64,000 bases of DNA from positions 11,604,660 to 11,668,659 of the forward strand of contig CM067311.1 of NCBI GenBank assembly GCA_034231615.1. The letters run 5' to 3'. The stretch is from Meghimatium bilineatum. Taxonomy: Eukaryota > Mollusca > Gastropoda > Stylommatophora > Philomycidae. Each line of letters begins with the position of its first letter. Within the stretch, counting starts at the first letter, position 1. The position numbers were made by a program, and so were the translations under genes. Below the pieces are notes generated by a model. It worked only from the letters and a program-made list of their open reading frames with translations, was not told the DNA's origin and did not search any database. Below, piece by piece: positions 34,165-44,794 of the stretch.

Positions 34165-34680
34165 ATCCATAAGCTCTTAATCCATTAGGGTCGTAAGGGT
34201 ACTATATTGGATGCATCGACACAGAGTCACGTTCGTAAGTGTACCATATTGGATGCATCAACCAACCGTGTGTTGCCGGGGCCCGAAAAGGGAGCAAAGA
34301 ATAGCAACACTGTTTACCTTCTAGGCATGTCATAAAAGGCGACTAATGAGGTTATGGGATTTATGAGTTGGCTATCCCATTCCATATTGGGTCAGTGACC
34401 CAAAGCCATGTTGAAGTCGGAAGTGTCAGGCCGAAAAGCGCAGATATCGCAGCAATGTTGTAAACCATGACACAGCGCATTTCGTTCTCTGGACTACATC
34501 CTGCTAATCTGCAGGAGTTTGAGAACGAATGCAGAAGAAGAAGAAGGATGCATCAACAGAGAGCCACGGTCGTAAGGGTACCATATTTGATGCATCGCCA
34601 CAGAGTCACTGTCGTAGGGGTACCATATTGGATGCATCAACACAGAGTCACGGTCGTAGGGGCACCACACCAGGAGAGCA
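34165..34680. repeat. 42-bp tandem repeat split by a SINE B insertion
   Basis: The unit contains CACAGAGTCACGGTCGTAAG and GGTACCATATTGGATGCATC. About two and a half copies lie left of the SINE (34165-34262) and three lie right of it (34546-34680). Confidence 0.9.
34263..34545 (+). mobile_element. SINE B inserted in a 42-bp array, 12-bp TSD
   Basis: Starts CAACCGTGTGTTGCCGGGGC and ends with GAACGAATGCAGAAGAAGAA. GGATGCATCAAC lies at 34251-34262 and 34546-34557, matching the array unit, so the duplicated target is a piece of the repeat. Confidence 0.92.
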
Positions 34681-35465
34681 TCACCACACAGATAGAATTC
34701 TCCCTCTGTTTCTATCTTCATTAATGAGGATGAGTAAAACTCGCGACCTATTCAGTTGTGTCTGCTCATGGTTTGATGATGTCTATTTATGTTTCTTTTG
34801 CCTTTCTCTGATTCTTTCACCTTCGATTTTTCTCTGTAGTATCGTTTTTGACAAGAAATGATGTCAACATAAATATCCACACTATGCACGTTTTCATCGT
34901 TTCATTATTGACTGTAATAGTTCTTAATTTCCTCTATACATTTTTATTTGATCCCTTACGTACACAGTTACCTTTTTCTTTCTATAAGAGATGTGAATTA
35001 TTAGTTTGTAATAATTGTATGAGAAGACTCGTATCTGTGTCTTGAAGACGAACAATATCGATTAAAAATATGTGTGGTCTTATACGAGATAATTTACCAT
35101 AGATCCTCGCAGATATCTAACAGACATAAGATTGAATCTCTAAAATTTCTTTCACAAAAGAACGATCGAGAACAGCAGAGCACTTATCTACTTTATTAAC
35201 TATGAAGAAGCTTCTCAGCGGATGTCATGGAACAAATACTTACCACTTTTTAAAAAAAAGCCAACAGTAAAAAAGGTCAATTATTAAGCTAATTTTGAAC
35301 TTGTAAGAAAATCAAGAGGAGAATACAGCTCTCACAAAATGAGTAGCAAAGTCAAGTACCAATCAGAGAAGAAGTGAATAAAGGATATTTATTACCACTT
35401 ATCCTATTTATAGCTTATTCTTCTGACAAAGATATATGTATATATATATGTTAGTATGTATGCAT
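34681..35465. other. Unannotated DNA
   Basis: No gene or repeat recognised; ORFs of 65 codons or less, apart from the end of one that begins in the tandem repeat to the left. Confidence 0.4.
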
Positions 35466-35740
35466 TTATAGGTAAATAGATAGGTAAATAGATAGGTAAA
35501 GACATAGGTAAATAGATAGGTAAATAGATAGGTAAAGAGATAGGTAAATAGATAGGTAAAGACATAGGTAAATAGATAGGTAAATAGATAGGTAAAGAGA
35601 TAGGTAAATAGATAGGTAAATAGATAGGTAAAGAGATAGGTAAATAGATAGGTAAATAGATAGGTAAATAGATAGGTAAATAGATAGGTAAATATATAGG
35701 TAAATAGATAGGTAAATAGATAGGTAAATAGATTGAAAAA
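35466..35740. repeat. 12-bp minisatellite, about 22 copies
   Basis: The unit is GGTAAATAGATA with GACATA and GAGATA variants, arranged in a partial 36-60 bp superperiod. The period is a multiple of three, so all three minus-strand frames stay open (for example YLPIYLPI). Confidence 0.96.
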
Positions 35741-35769
35741 AGAGATGGATAGCCTGATAGATACACATA

Positions 35770-36042
35770 CTAAGTTAAGTACATTAACCCTTAGCATTTA
35801 TTAATGACATAGGGGTGTGAGATGTTAGGGATCTCACATTTCAGAGGCTCTGCAAATGAGGGCGGTGGCCATCTCTTTTCCCTCGCAGTCTTTACTTCCT
35901 GGATTAAGCCAGTACCCAATTAAGGCTGGGTCGACCTGGGAGCCGTTGTGATCTGAAAAACATTTCCGCCTCAACTGGGGAATGAGCGCAGGATCACTCA
36001 TATGCGAAGGTAGTGCGCTAACCACTGGGCTACGCGGCTCCT
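35770..36042 (-). mobile_element. SINE C, copy 2, with 12-bp TSD
   Basis: Minus-strand copy: tRNA-like head at the right (GTAGCCCAGTGGTTAGCGCA on the minus strand) and body with the GGATTAAGCCAGTACCCA block. TAGATACACATA occurs at 35758-35769 and 36043-36054. Confidence 0.92.
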
Positions 36043-36054
36043 TAGATACACATA

Positions 36055-36369
36055 ATGACAGACAGAAAGTTATACAGACTTAGTTAAAAGGCCTGTAGTA
36101 CAGACGAAAGATCTACATTGCACCATTTCTCAACGTTTGCTGTGTGAGATCAGCACATAGGACTATACTAGAGAAGGACTTGCTAAATATTCCACGTGAA
36201 ATCCCGATACTTTTGTTAAAAACCGACCCTTTCTGTGACAATAAATCTTAAGACTGACGGGAATTGAACAAACTCGGTTCTATTGGCACCGAATCGGCTT
36301 GCAACTCAAGCAAATAGGGTTTCCTTAATTGACCAACCACGTAAACTCAGTGTTTCGTCTATGTATGTC
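36055..36369. other. Unannotated DNA
   Basis: Nothing recognised. Confidence 0.4.
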
Positions 36370-36620
36370 ACTAAAAAAAATCAGGAATATCACATCTTAA
36401 AAAATCAGGAGTGTTACATCTAAAAAAAATCAGGAGTGTCACATCTAATAAAAATCAGGAGTGTCATATCTACTAAAATCAGGATTGTCATATCTAAAAA
36501 ATCAGGTATGCCAGATTAAAAATATAAGGAGTGTCATATCTAAATAAATCAGGATTGTCACGTCTAATAAAAATCAGGAGTGTCACATCTAAAAAATCAG
36601 GAATGTCACATCTTATCTGA
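36370..36620. repeat. Tandem repeat of about 25 bp x 10
   Basis: The unit is AATCAGGAGTGTCACATCTA with variable A/T runs. Copies differ in length, as expected from slippage in the A-run. Confidence 0.88.
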
Positions 36621-36889
36621 ATTTCCTAGTTCTGTCCTATATCACATAATCCCTATGGAGGACTAAGATATACAGGTCAGCGGACATTGCAGCTTTGTCC
36701 CTTTGTGACAGATTCATAAGTGTGGGAGAGTGTACCATCAACGCAGATTGGTCAACATATCTGAAAGCAGAATGATTAGAATGGCTCAGATATGTATGCA
36801 GTGCCTCTGGTAGAACGTCATAATTCTGGGATACATGCGAACTTCGGGACTAACATGTATTTGTAAACTGTCTGTACACATTCATGACT

Positions 36890-37092
36890 TTGAGAATTTA
36901 TGTGAATACGGCGGGTGGTCTCAGTTGCAAAACTTAGAAGATGTACGTTTACCAGAAAGACTACAGGTTATCAAGAGCTACCTGCTCACAGCTAACGGGA
37001 TTATATCATCATCATCATCTTCATCTTCATCATCATCCTCATCATCATCATCATCATCATCTTCATCTTCATCTTCATCATCATCATCACAA
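36890..37092 (+). repeat. Dispersed repeat R3 ending in an ATC/TTC microsatellite
   Basis: CTCAGTTGCAAAACTTAGAA through TCAAGAGCTACCTGCTCACA aligns with 47110-47215. In this copy a (TCATCA/TCTTCA)n run occupies 37007-37092, which could be the 3' tail of a retroelement. The frame through it includes LPERLQVIKSYLL, not identified. The poly-S or poly-H ORFs come from the microsatellite. Confidence 0.5.
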
Positions 37093-37135
37093 TAGTCACC
37101 ATCATCATGTTATTAAATCCCCCTAAATGGTTTTC

Positions 37136-37296
37136 ACTGCCGAAGACAGATGTGCTGGCCATTGGTAAAAATAAAACGGTGACACAACGAATTTCCAAAC
37201 TCTGGACTATATCCTGCTGGAAATTTAGTAAGTTAATTGTCCGGCTGCAAGAGAAATCTACTGGGAGTTTAAGAATGAACGTTGAAGAAAAAGAAG
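37136..37296 (+). mobile_element. SINE A, copy 3, with 11-bp TSD
   Basis: Starts ACTGCCGAAGACAGATGTGC and ends with GAACGTTGAAGAAAAAGAAG. AAATGGTTTTC occurs at 37125-37135 and 37297-37307. The body is moderately diverged. Confidence 0.92.
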
Positions 37297-37307
37297 AAAT
37301 GGTTTTC

Positions 37308-37989
37308 CTAAAAAGTCGACAAAAAACACAATGAAAACAAATGTATGACTATTTTATGTAACAACCATACCATACCTGACACGTATCTACTGCCCCAATG
37401 ACCCGTATTAAGACAATTTAATATTTGGCTAGAATACAGTGTTAATATTAAAACAATATAGGCCCTACACATAAGTATTCTGAATGTAAACAGCTGAACA
37501 ATATAAGTAAAGTTTTCTCCTAGGGTTCCTGACACAACCACGAGAGTTGTACGGTTAATTGTGCCCAGCGTGAAACACTTCAGTTCAGCGACATTTAGAC
37601 TAGACTGAACCATTTGGAAACTTCAAAACAAAGAAAGTCTATCTATTCACCTCTGAACTTTCTAAACAGTTCCTGTTCTTAACAATCTCGCTCCTTCTTG
37701 TTCTGTCTTTAACTACTTCTTTCACTTTATTTCGTGATTTACTTATCATCCCTCCAACATTCTTGTCAAACTCTTTTCTTTTGGACTTTCTCATTGTTCC
37801 TCTTGTTTTCTCCTGCGGTTTCTAAAATAAAACATGTCTTGCTAAAGATCTTCTGGTCTTCGTATTGTTATTCATTTCCATAACGTTTCTTAAGATTTAT
37901 TTCTTCTATTGCCTTCTTAGTTCTTTCCATTAGTTTCTTTTTGGTGCTCATTTTATACATTATATTTGAAAAGAGATGAACATCTGAAG
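37308..37989. other. Unannotated DNA
   Basis: No gene recognised. On the minus strand the 37868-37980 part encodes a lysine-rich run (KKKLMERTKKAIEEINLKKR) joined in frame to the 48-bp array; its origin is unknown. Confidence 0.4.
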
Positions 37990-38690
37990 CTTCTGAGTCT
38001 CCTTTTGCAAGTATCCACATTTTTGAGGCATACATCAATAGCGATAGAACATTTGCTAGTATCCACATTTTTGAGGCATACATCAACAGCGATAGAACTT
38101 TTGCAAGTATCCACATTTTTGAGGCATACATCAACAGCGATAGAACTTTTGCAAGTATTCACATTTTTGAGGCATACATCAATAGCGATAGAATTTTTGC
38201 TAGTATCCACATTTCTGAGGCATACATCAACAGCGATAGAACTTTTGCAAGTATCCACATTTTTGAGGCATACATCAACAGCGATAGAACTTTTGCAAGT
38301 ATCCACATTTTTGAGGCATACATCAATAGCGATAGAACTTTTGTTAGTATCCACATTTTTGAGGCATACATCAATAGCGATAGAACTTTTGCTAGTATCC
38401 ACATTTTTGAGGCATACATCAATAGCGATAGAACTTTTGCTAGTATCCACATTTTTGAGGCATACATCAATAGCGATAGAACTTTTGCTAGTATCCACAT
38501 TTTTGAGGCATACATCAACAGCGATAGAACTTTTGCAAGTATCCACATTTTTGAGGCATACATCAATAGCGATAGAACTTTTGCAAGTATCCACATTTTT
38601 GAGGCATACATCAATAGCGATAGAACTTTTGCTAGTATCCACATTTTTGAGGCATACATCAATAGCGATAGAACTTTTGTTTTAAAGATT
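37990..38690. repeat. 48-bp minisatellite, about 14 copies, seemingly seeded in a LINE ORF
   Basis: The unit contains TTTTGAGGCATACATCAATA, GCGATAGAACTTTTGCAAG and TATCCACA. Both strands stay open for up to 239 codons because the period is 48. On the minus strand each unit reads KVLSLLMYASKMWILA, which resembles the (V)LSVLLYGSETW motif of LINE C-termini. The sequence just right of the array (38690-38730, minus) reads TKLTIFKTKVLS, the usual preceding segment. Confidence 0.93.
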
Positions 38691-38796
38691 GTTAATTTAG
38701 TCTGTTCTGAATACCACATTATAATCACGTTTCGTCATCGCATCGAAGGTTGTCTACATGGAATCTCAAATATCCGTTGTCTCTTACCTTGATTGT

Positions 38797-39370
38797 TTAC
38801 TGTTATAGATCGTATCTTGTCCATCTGTTTACTGTTATAGATCGTATCTTGTCCATCTGTTTACTGTTATAGATCGTATCTTGTCCATCTGTTTACTGTT
38901 ATAGATCGTATCTTGTCCATCTTTTTACTGTTATAGATCGTATCTTGTCCATCTGTTTACTGTTATAGATCGTATCTTTTCCATCTGTTTACTGTTATAG
39001 ATCGTATCTTTTCCATCTGTTTACTGCTATAGATCGTATCTTGTCCATCTGTTTACTGTTATATTTCGTATCTTGTTCATCTGTTTACTGTTATATATCG
39101 TATCTTGTCCATCTGTTTACTGTTATAGATCGTATCTTGTCCATCTGTTTACTGTTATAGATCGTATCTTGTCCATCTGTTTACTGTTATAGATCGTATC
39201 TTGTCCATCTGTTTACTGTTATAGATCGTATCTTGTCCATCTGTTTACTGTTATAGATCGTATCTTGTCCATCTGTTTACTGTTATAGATCGTATCTTGT
39301 CCATCTGTTTACTGTTATAGATCGTATCTTGTCCATCTGTTTACTGTTATAGATCGTATCTTGTCCATCA
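38797..39370. repeat. 32-bp minisatellite, about 18 copies
   Basis: The unit contains TGTTTACTGTTATAGATCGT then ATCTTGTCCATC. Copies are nearly identical, with a few T-for-G and ATTTC variants, so the array is young. Confidence 0.96.
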
Positions 39371-40072
39371 AATGACATCATTCCCTATTTGTATCTCTGC
39401 CTATCTCTTGTCAACTACCGCCTAAACCCCCACCTTTAAGTAAGGATTTCAACAAAGTATCATCTCGTGTAATATATTTAAAACATAATTATTTAAAAAT
39501 CTTCTGTAATAGTTTTTTTTTAATTTTCATACACAACGTTGTTAGAGCTTCTTTGTTAGTTTTCTTATTATTCCATGAAGTTTTCCTTATTATTATTATT
39601 ATTATGTATACACATCTCAAATGCATCAATGCTAAAAGTATACTCTAGTTCCAATAGGTAATTCTATGTAATCCCCTTATATCTTGGTGACCTTTTCTGC
39701 GTTTTATTGTCCTTCAGAAAGATTGTTTGATAGAAACGTCGATTTATTATATTGTAGATTCTCTCACTTATGTAATGTAACATGTAATTCATGTAATGTA
39801 ACGTCTCAATCTTCTAATGTAACGTCTCAATGTAGAGTATACATTGACAGCTATGCTACACAGAAACAGTTAAGGCAGACATAGAGGCCGACCACTAAAA
39901 CGGTGGACCGCCGAAATAAAAGAGACGACAAACTCTGAGGCATCAATTGATTCTTCACTATCAACTTATACATATTCATATAACTATTTCACAATGGAAT
40001 ATTGTCCTCTTGTCGGTTGTTGGCGCTCTTATCCTGAAACCTGTGACTGTTTCTTCATCCATGTCCATGTTA
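39371..40072. other. Mostly unannotated; tiny LINE fragment near 39865-39945
   Basis: At 39865-39945 the plus strand encodes RGRPLKRWTAEIKETTNSEA, resembling the GRP..RW.DDI segment at LINE C-termini. It is too short to assign to a family. The rest is AT-rich with an ATT microsatellite near 39590. Confidence 0.45.
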
Positions 40073-40250
40073 CGGCTCCTGGGCTGACCCAGCCTTAAAT
40101 GGGTACCGGATTAATCCGGGAAGTAAATACTGCGAGGGAGAGGAGATGGATACCGCCCTCATTTGCAGAGCCACTGAAATGTGAGATCGCTAACAATTCC
40201 CACTCCTACGGCATTAATAAATGATATGGGTTACTTTACTTTTACTTTAT
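40073..40250 (+). mobile_element. SINE C, copy 3, 5'-truncated
   Basis: Begins at CGGCTCCTGGGCTGACCCAG, so the tRNA-like head is missing, and ends with TTACTTTACTTTTACTTT. ATGTTAC occurs at both borders, a possible 7-bp TSD. 5' truncation is usual for reverse-transcribed insertions. Confidence 0.85.
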
Positions 40251-40265
40251 GTTACTGTCAATGTT

Positions 40266-40665
40266 TGTGTTAGAACTATTCCATAAAACTATTCCATAGA
40301 ACTATTCCATAAAACTATTCAATAGAACTATTCCATAGAACTATGCCATATAACTATTCCATAGAAATATTCCATAAAACTATTCCATAAAACTATTCCA
40401 TAGAACTATTCCATAGAACTATTCCATATAACTATTCCATAAAACTATTCCATAGAACTATTCCATAAAACTATTCCATAGAACTATTCCATAGAATTAT
40501 TCCATAGAACTATTCCATAGAACTATTCCATAGAACTATTACATAGAACTATTCCTTAGAACTATTCCATAAAACTATTCCATAGAACTATTCCTTAGAA
40601 CTATTCCATAAAACTATTCCATAGAACTATTCCATAGAACTATTTATAGAACTATTCCAACTGTT
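40266..40665. repeat. 13-bp minisatellite, about 30 copies
   Basis: The unit is ACTATTCCATAGA, with an ATAAA variant. Not coding. Confidence 0.95.
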
Positions 40666-41207
40666 TTAGTGCAGTTTTAATTAACTTTCTCATAATTGTT
40701 TTGTTTTTCCTGCGTGTACATTCAAGTGTGTCATTCGACATTTTATAATATTTAAAGGACTTATTCGAATCATTCTTCTGAAGTTCATAAATTTGACTTT
40801 TTCCATGATCTTCATTGGTCACTTTGTGTCGACTCGACAGCCATCAATAATTTGTAGCAGAGTCACATAGTCCGGGTAGGACATGGAAAGAACTGGATTC
40901 AAGAGCTAAAGATAGACAAGATGTAATAAGTTTATTGAAGATATATGCTCTATAGGGAATTTAAAGTGAATATATAAATTTGAGGTTGAGTGTAGTTCGA
41001 GAACACAACCTTAAGTCCTTTGAAATCTCACCTTTACAGGTGTACACAAATATGCACAATCTTGTATGCGTTATGACGAATAGAGAATCTTGATGAATCA
41101 AGTTCATCTGTAACATGGACTGTGTGCATTTTGAACCAAAGTTTTCCCCATTCTATACATTGGGTACTCTTTGATGACATGAATAGAGGCTGTCTAGATG
41201 TGTTTAT
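40666..41207. other. Unannotated; possible half MITE B
   Basis: Around 40790-40855, TTCATTGGTCACTTTGTGTC resembles the MITE B core, but termini are not paired. No gene recognised. Confidence 0.4.
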
Positions 41208-41681
41208 GTGAGGGGTAAGTCTAGCTTCAGTACTTGTTCACGAAGATGCGTAAGTTATTCGGTTATGTACCCTAACAGGTGCCGGGAAATGTACATAAAT
41301 CAAGATAGCTTAAAGCCCTTTTGTAAATATGGGCACCCTGACACTAAAAAGAATGCGACACATTGTTTTTTTTTGGGTTGCTTTGAGTACATATTGCAGG
41401 TAATTCAAAATGGTTCAATGTTTCATAGTTCTCTGACAGGTGTGAACCGTGTCTGCTTGCATGAACTATGTCAGTTTGAGTCGTCTATCACAAACCACAG
41501 TAGCTGCTTGCAGCTCAAGCAATGCAAGCCAGTTATAATATTTGTTTCTACATGTCTTGTGTCTTCTTTTGGGGGTTTAATTATCATTATTTTTTATCTG
41601 AAATACTGTGACACGAATCTTATACTGAAGTCTTGCCTAGAACAAATACCCCACCAATCTATACACAGCTGTGATAGCTAG
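41208..41681 (+). CDS. Hypothetical cysteine-rich ORF with one membrane segment (157 codons)
   Basis: Longest non-repetitive, non-transposon ORF in the window. It has about 18 cysteines, mostly in the first 105 residues (RRCVSYSVMYPNRCREMY, SSCLQLKQCKP), then a hydrophobic run IIFVSTCLVSSFGGLIIIIF (about residues 110-129) and a short tail. Two N-X-S/T sites (NAT, NHS) precede the membrane segment. This would fit the last exons of a type I membrane protein, yet no signal peptide is present, no splice sites were established, and the final dozen codons lie in the first unit of the adjacent 38-bp array. No family is recognised; it may be chance. Confidence 0.25.
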   Translation: MRGKSSFSTCSRRCVSYSVMYPNRCREMYINQDSLKPFCKYGHPDTKKNATHCFFLGCFEYILQVIQNGSMFHSSLTGVNRVCLHELCQFESSITNHSSCLQLKQCKPVIIFVSTCLVSSFGGLIIIIFYLKYCDTNLILKSCLEQIPHQSIHSCDS

Positions 41682-42597
41682 GACATCCCCACGCATCTAT
41701 ACTCAGCTGTGATAGCTAGGACATCCCCACGCATCTATACTCAGCTGTGATAGCTAGGACATCCACACACACCTATACAAAACTGTGATAGCGAGGACAT
41801 CCCCACGAATCTACACAAATCTTAGATAGCTAGGCATCCCCACGCATCTATACACAGCTGTGATAGCTATGATATCCCCACGCATCTATAGAAAGCTGTG
41901 ATAGCTAGGACATCCAGACACACCTATACACAGCTGCGATAGCTAGGATATCCCCACGCATCTATACAAAGTTATGATAGCTAGGACATCCCCACGCATC
42001 TACACAACACTTGGATAGCTAGGATATCCTAACGCATCTATACAAAGTTATGATAGCTAGGATATCCCCACGCATCTATACAAAGTTATGATAGCTAGGA
42101 TATCCCCACGCATCTATACAAAGTTATGATATCTAGGACATCCCCACGCATCTACACAACACTTGGATAGCTAGGATATCCCCACGCATCTATACGAAGT
42201 TATGATAGCTAGGATATCCCCACGCATCTATACAAAGATATGATAGCTAGGATACCCCCACGCATCTATACAAAGTTATGATAGCTAGGATATCCCCACG
42301 CATCTATACAAAGTTATGTTAGCTAGGATATCCCCACGCATCTATACAAAACTGAGATAGCTAGGATATCCCCACGCATCTATACAAAGCTGAGATAGCT
42401 AGGATATCCCCACGCATCTATACAAAGCTGAGATAGCTAGGATATCCCCACGCATCTATACAAAGCTGAGATAGCTAGGATATCCCCACGCATCTATACA
42501 AAGCTGAGATAGCTAGGATATCCCCACGCATCTATACAAAGCTGAGATAGATAGGACATCCCCACGCATCTATACAAAGCTGAGATAACTAGGGCAT
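41650..42597. repeat. 38-bp minisatellite, about 25 copies
   Basis: The unit contains AGCTAGGATATCCCCACGCA then TCTATACAAAGCTGAGAT. Left copies are older (CACAGCTGTGAT, GACATCC); the six or so right copies are almost identical, indicating recent growth at the right end. Confidence 0.96.
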
Positions 42598-42651
42598 GTA
42601 ATGCGCACGCATTACCAAGATCATCTACCATGTACGACCCATTGGCTCATG

Positions 42652-42768
42652 GAGAAAACAGCCTTCTAAAATGTCTCATTCGACGTTTCCCGTGATTTGT
42701 AATGGTCACTTTGTGTATAATTTGTGGTAACAGCCAATGAAAATCACGGGACAAACATTTTTAGCCGC
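42652..42768. mobile_element. MITE family B, copy 2
   Basis: GAAAACAGCCTTCTAAAATG, CCCGTGATTTGTAATGGTCA, and the inverted CCAATGAAAATCACGGGAC. The left terminus and the central palindrome are clear; the right terminus is diverged. Confidence 0.65.
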
Positions 42769-43319
42769 TCAAATACCGTAAAATCATTCCCTCACTCTTT
42801 CAACCTTTCAATTTTAGGTACTATGATTGTAGTCTAATCCCCGTTGTGCCAATTAGTGTCTACCTGTGTGTTTATTTCCCTTGATTATGTTTATCAGTTT
42901 ATGTTTATCATTTAATAATTTAAATATAATTATTTTTATGATTAGAGTTAGGATTAGTTATATAAAACATAATTAACCCTGTAAAACATAACTAACCCTA
43001 ACCCTAATAATATGAATATTTCAATTAATTATTGATTATTTATTGATATAATATTTAGATAAAATAACCACAAAATATATAGGTAGGCACTAATGGGAAA
43101 CAAGAACGAAAACGGGAGTTGTGTTACGATCATAGTTGTGTTACGATCATAGTTCCAAATTTTATAATAATAAGTATGCATGTAATTTCTCAGCAGGTCA
43201 ATATCATATAGTTTATTAGAAATGTACAAATATGTACAAATTCCATAAATTCATCAACAGCAGGACGGAAAATATAATTTCCTAAAATGACGAAAGTGCG
43301 TATTTTCGGTGCGGAAGTT
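42769..43319. other. Unannotated AT-rich DNA
   Basis: Contains a short ACTAACCCTAACCCTAATAA run near 42985-43010, too short to be a telomeric tract. No gene recognised. Confidence 0.4.
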
Positions 43320-43440
43320 ATGTACAACGATATGCGTTAGGTCTCAAGTTTGTACATAGATATACGTCAAGATTCAAGCTTGTACAACGATATGCATCAG
43401 GTCTCAAGTGTGTACAACGATACGCGTCAGGACTCTAGCT
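43320..43440. repeat. 30-bp tandem repeat x 4
   Basis: The unit is TGTACAACGATATGCATCAG then GTCTCAAGTT. Confidence 0.9.
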
Positions 43441-43599
43441 TGCAATTTTATAACATGTGGCCACATCCAAGATGAGATATATTTTCGCTTGCAAAATGTA
43501 TTATCGAGTTGGCAGACGGGATTTATCCGTAATTTGTAATGATCATTTTGTGTATTCTTTGTGACCTTTCGATGTTATTACTGTTCGCTTTCTGTTATA

Positions 43600-43740
43600 T
43601 GTTTTATTTTTATTTCAATTGTATGTCTTGATAAAGGCCTTTTGGTCGAAACGTCGATATGTGTGTGTCATTATGTGTGTTATCTAGTATCAGCATAACT
43701 CTATTACCCTTTTCCTGGATCTATCTGTTAGAACAGGCTT
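43600..43740 (+). repeat. Dispersed repeat R2 with hammerhead-like core, copy 2
   Basis: CTTGATAAAGGCC-TTTT-GGTCGAAACGTC lies at 43627-43655, followed by ATGTGTGTGTCATTATGTGT and TTATCTAGTATCAGC. The downstream part recurs at 49655-49740 without the core. The core resembles CUGANGA-stem II-GAAAC of hammerhead ribozymes carried by Penelope-like elements, with U for C3 and A for G8, which would be expected to abolish cleavage. Confidence 0.45.
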
Positions 43741-43783
43741 ACCTGCAGCGACACTGCGTGAGGCTACTCAGACATGTAACCCA

Positions 43784-44063
43784 CCCGCCCATGTGTTGCC
43801 GGATCCCGAAATTGGAGAAAAGAATAGCAACACTGTTTACCTTCCATGCATGTCGTAAGAGGCGACTAAGGAGGTTATGGGATGCAGCTGACTATCCCAT
43901 CCCATCTACGGTCAGTGACTCCAAAGCCACACTGAAGTAGAATGTGTCAAGCCGAAAGGCGCATATATCGCAGCAATATTGTAAACCATGACACCGCGCT
44001 TTCCTTTCCCGGACTACATCCTGCTAATCTGCAGGAGTTTGAGAACGAACGTAGAAGAAGAAG
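43784..44063 (+). mobile_element. SINE B copy
   Basis: Starts ACCCGCCCATGTGTTGCCGG and ends with GAACGAACGTAGAAGAAGAA. Several differences from the consensus (TTGGAGAAAAGAATAG) and no clear TSD suggest an older insertion. Confidence 0.9.
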
Positions 44064-44229
44064 ACAAGTTCCCATGATATTCATGGTCTTTGTCCCACAT
44101 ATTATATGTCGCCTGTCAATGATAAAAAACACTGGGAAAGAAGGATTAGTCTTATGCAGTGATGTAAAATGTGGTAGCACTTTGACATGACTCTCTACAG
44201 TATGATTCAAAGAGTTCAAAGAGTTCAAA

Positions 44230-44469
44230 AGTCGTTGAGGATTGACTTCACTGTACTCGGTTTCCCATATGTACTCTGTTACTCTCAACGAAGCGGCACG
44301 CCACCTGCCGAGAGTACCACTCATAGCACGTAACTCCGTAGCTTCAAGTGATAATCCACAGGGATCTCCAAAAAAAATCCACATTGTACACAAGATCACA
44401 CGAGTCAGATTGAACTCATGACCTCTTGAACACAAGGCGAACAGATTAACCACTACTCTAGGGAGATCA
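44230..44469 (-). mobile_element. SINE D, copy 4 (nearly complete)
   Basis: On the minus strand: head GATCTCCCTAGAGTAGTGGT (A-box side), AGGTCATGAGTTCAATCTGA (B-box, slightly degraded), then GTGGATTTTTTTTGGAGATC, GAAGCTACGGAGTTACGTGC and TGAAGTCAATCCTCAACGAC. It may end in a GAACTCTTT-type tail (44206-44230). This copy defines the family's length, about 240 bp. Confidence 0.82.
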
Positions 44470-44492
44470 CCAGTCGACAGTATGATATAATG

Positions 44493-44640
44493 GCTAATGG
44501 GAAATACAGCCTTCTAAAATAACACATTTGATTATTCGCTGGAATTTCATTGGTCATTATGATTATACTTTGTGTGACAGCCAATGAAAATCAAGGGAAT
44601 AGTAAATGTGTCATTTTAGAAGGTTGCAATTCCCATTAGC
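44493..44640. mobile_element. MITE family B, best copy (148 bp)
   Basis: Ends GCTAATGGGAAATACAGCC and GGTTGCAATTCCCATTAGC form inverted repeats that continue through CTTCTAAAAT/ATTTTAGAAG. The centre has TTTCATTGGTCATTATGATT and CAGCCAATGAAAATCAAGGG, an inner palindrome. No coding capacity. Confidence 0.85.
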
Positions 44641-44794
44641 TAGTAGGTCTCATACGGTAGACGGTCATGGCTACAGCACTGTATAACGAAGGTGGTGGTG
44701 CAATGTTGCCAGACATTTCAAGCTCGTATAAGTCAGCTAAAAGTACCTTCAATGACATGAGGAAATTATTAATATTTAAACAAATTACAAACAG

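Noticed and set aside
42985-43010. Telomere-like CCCTAACCCTAA
   Set aside because: Two to three units embedded in AT-rich DNA with variant neighbours; too short for an interstitial telomere.
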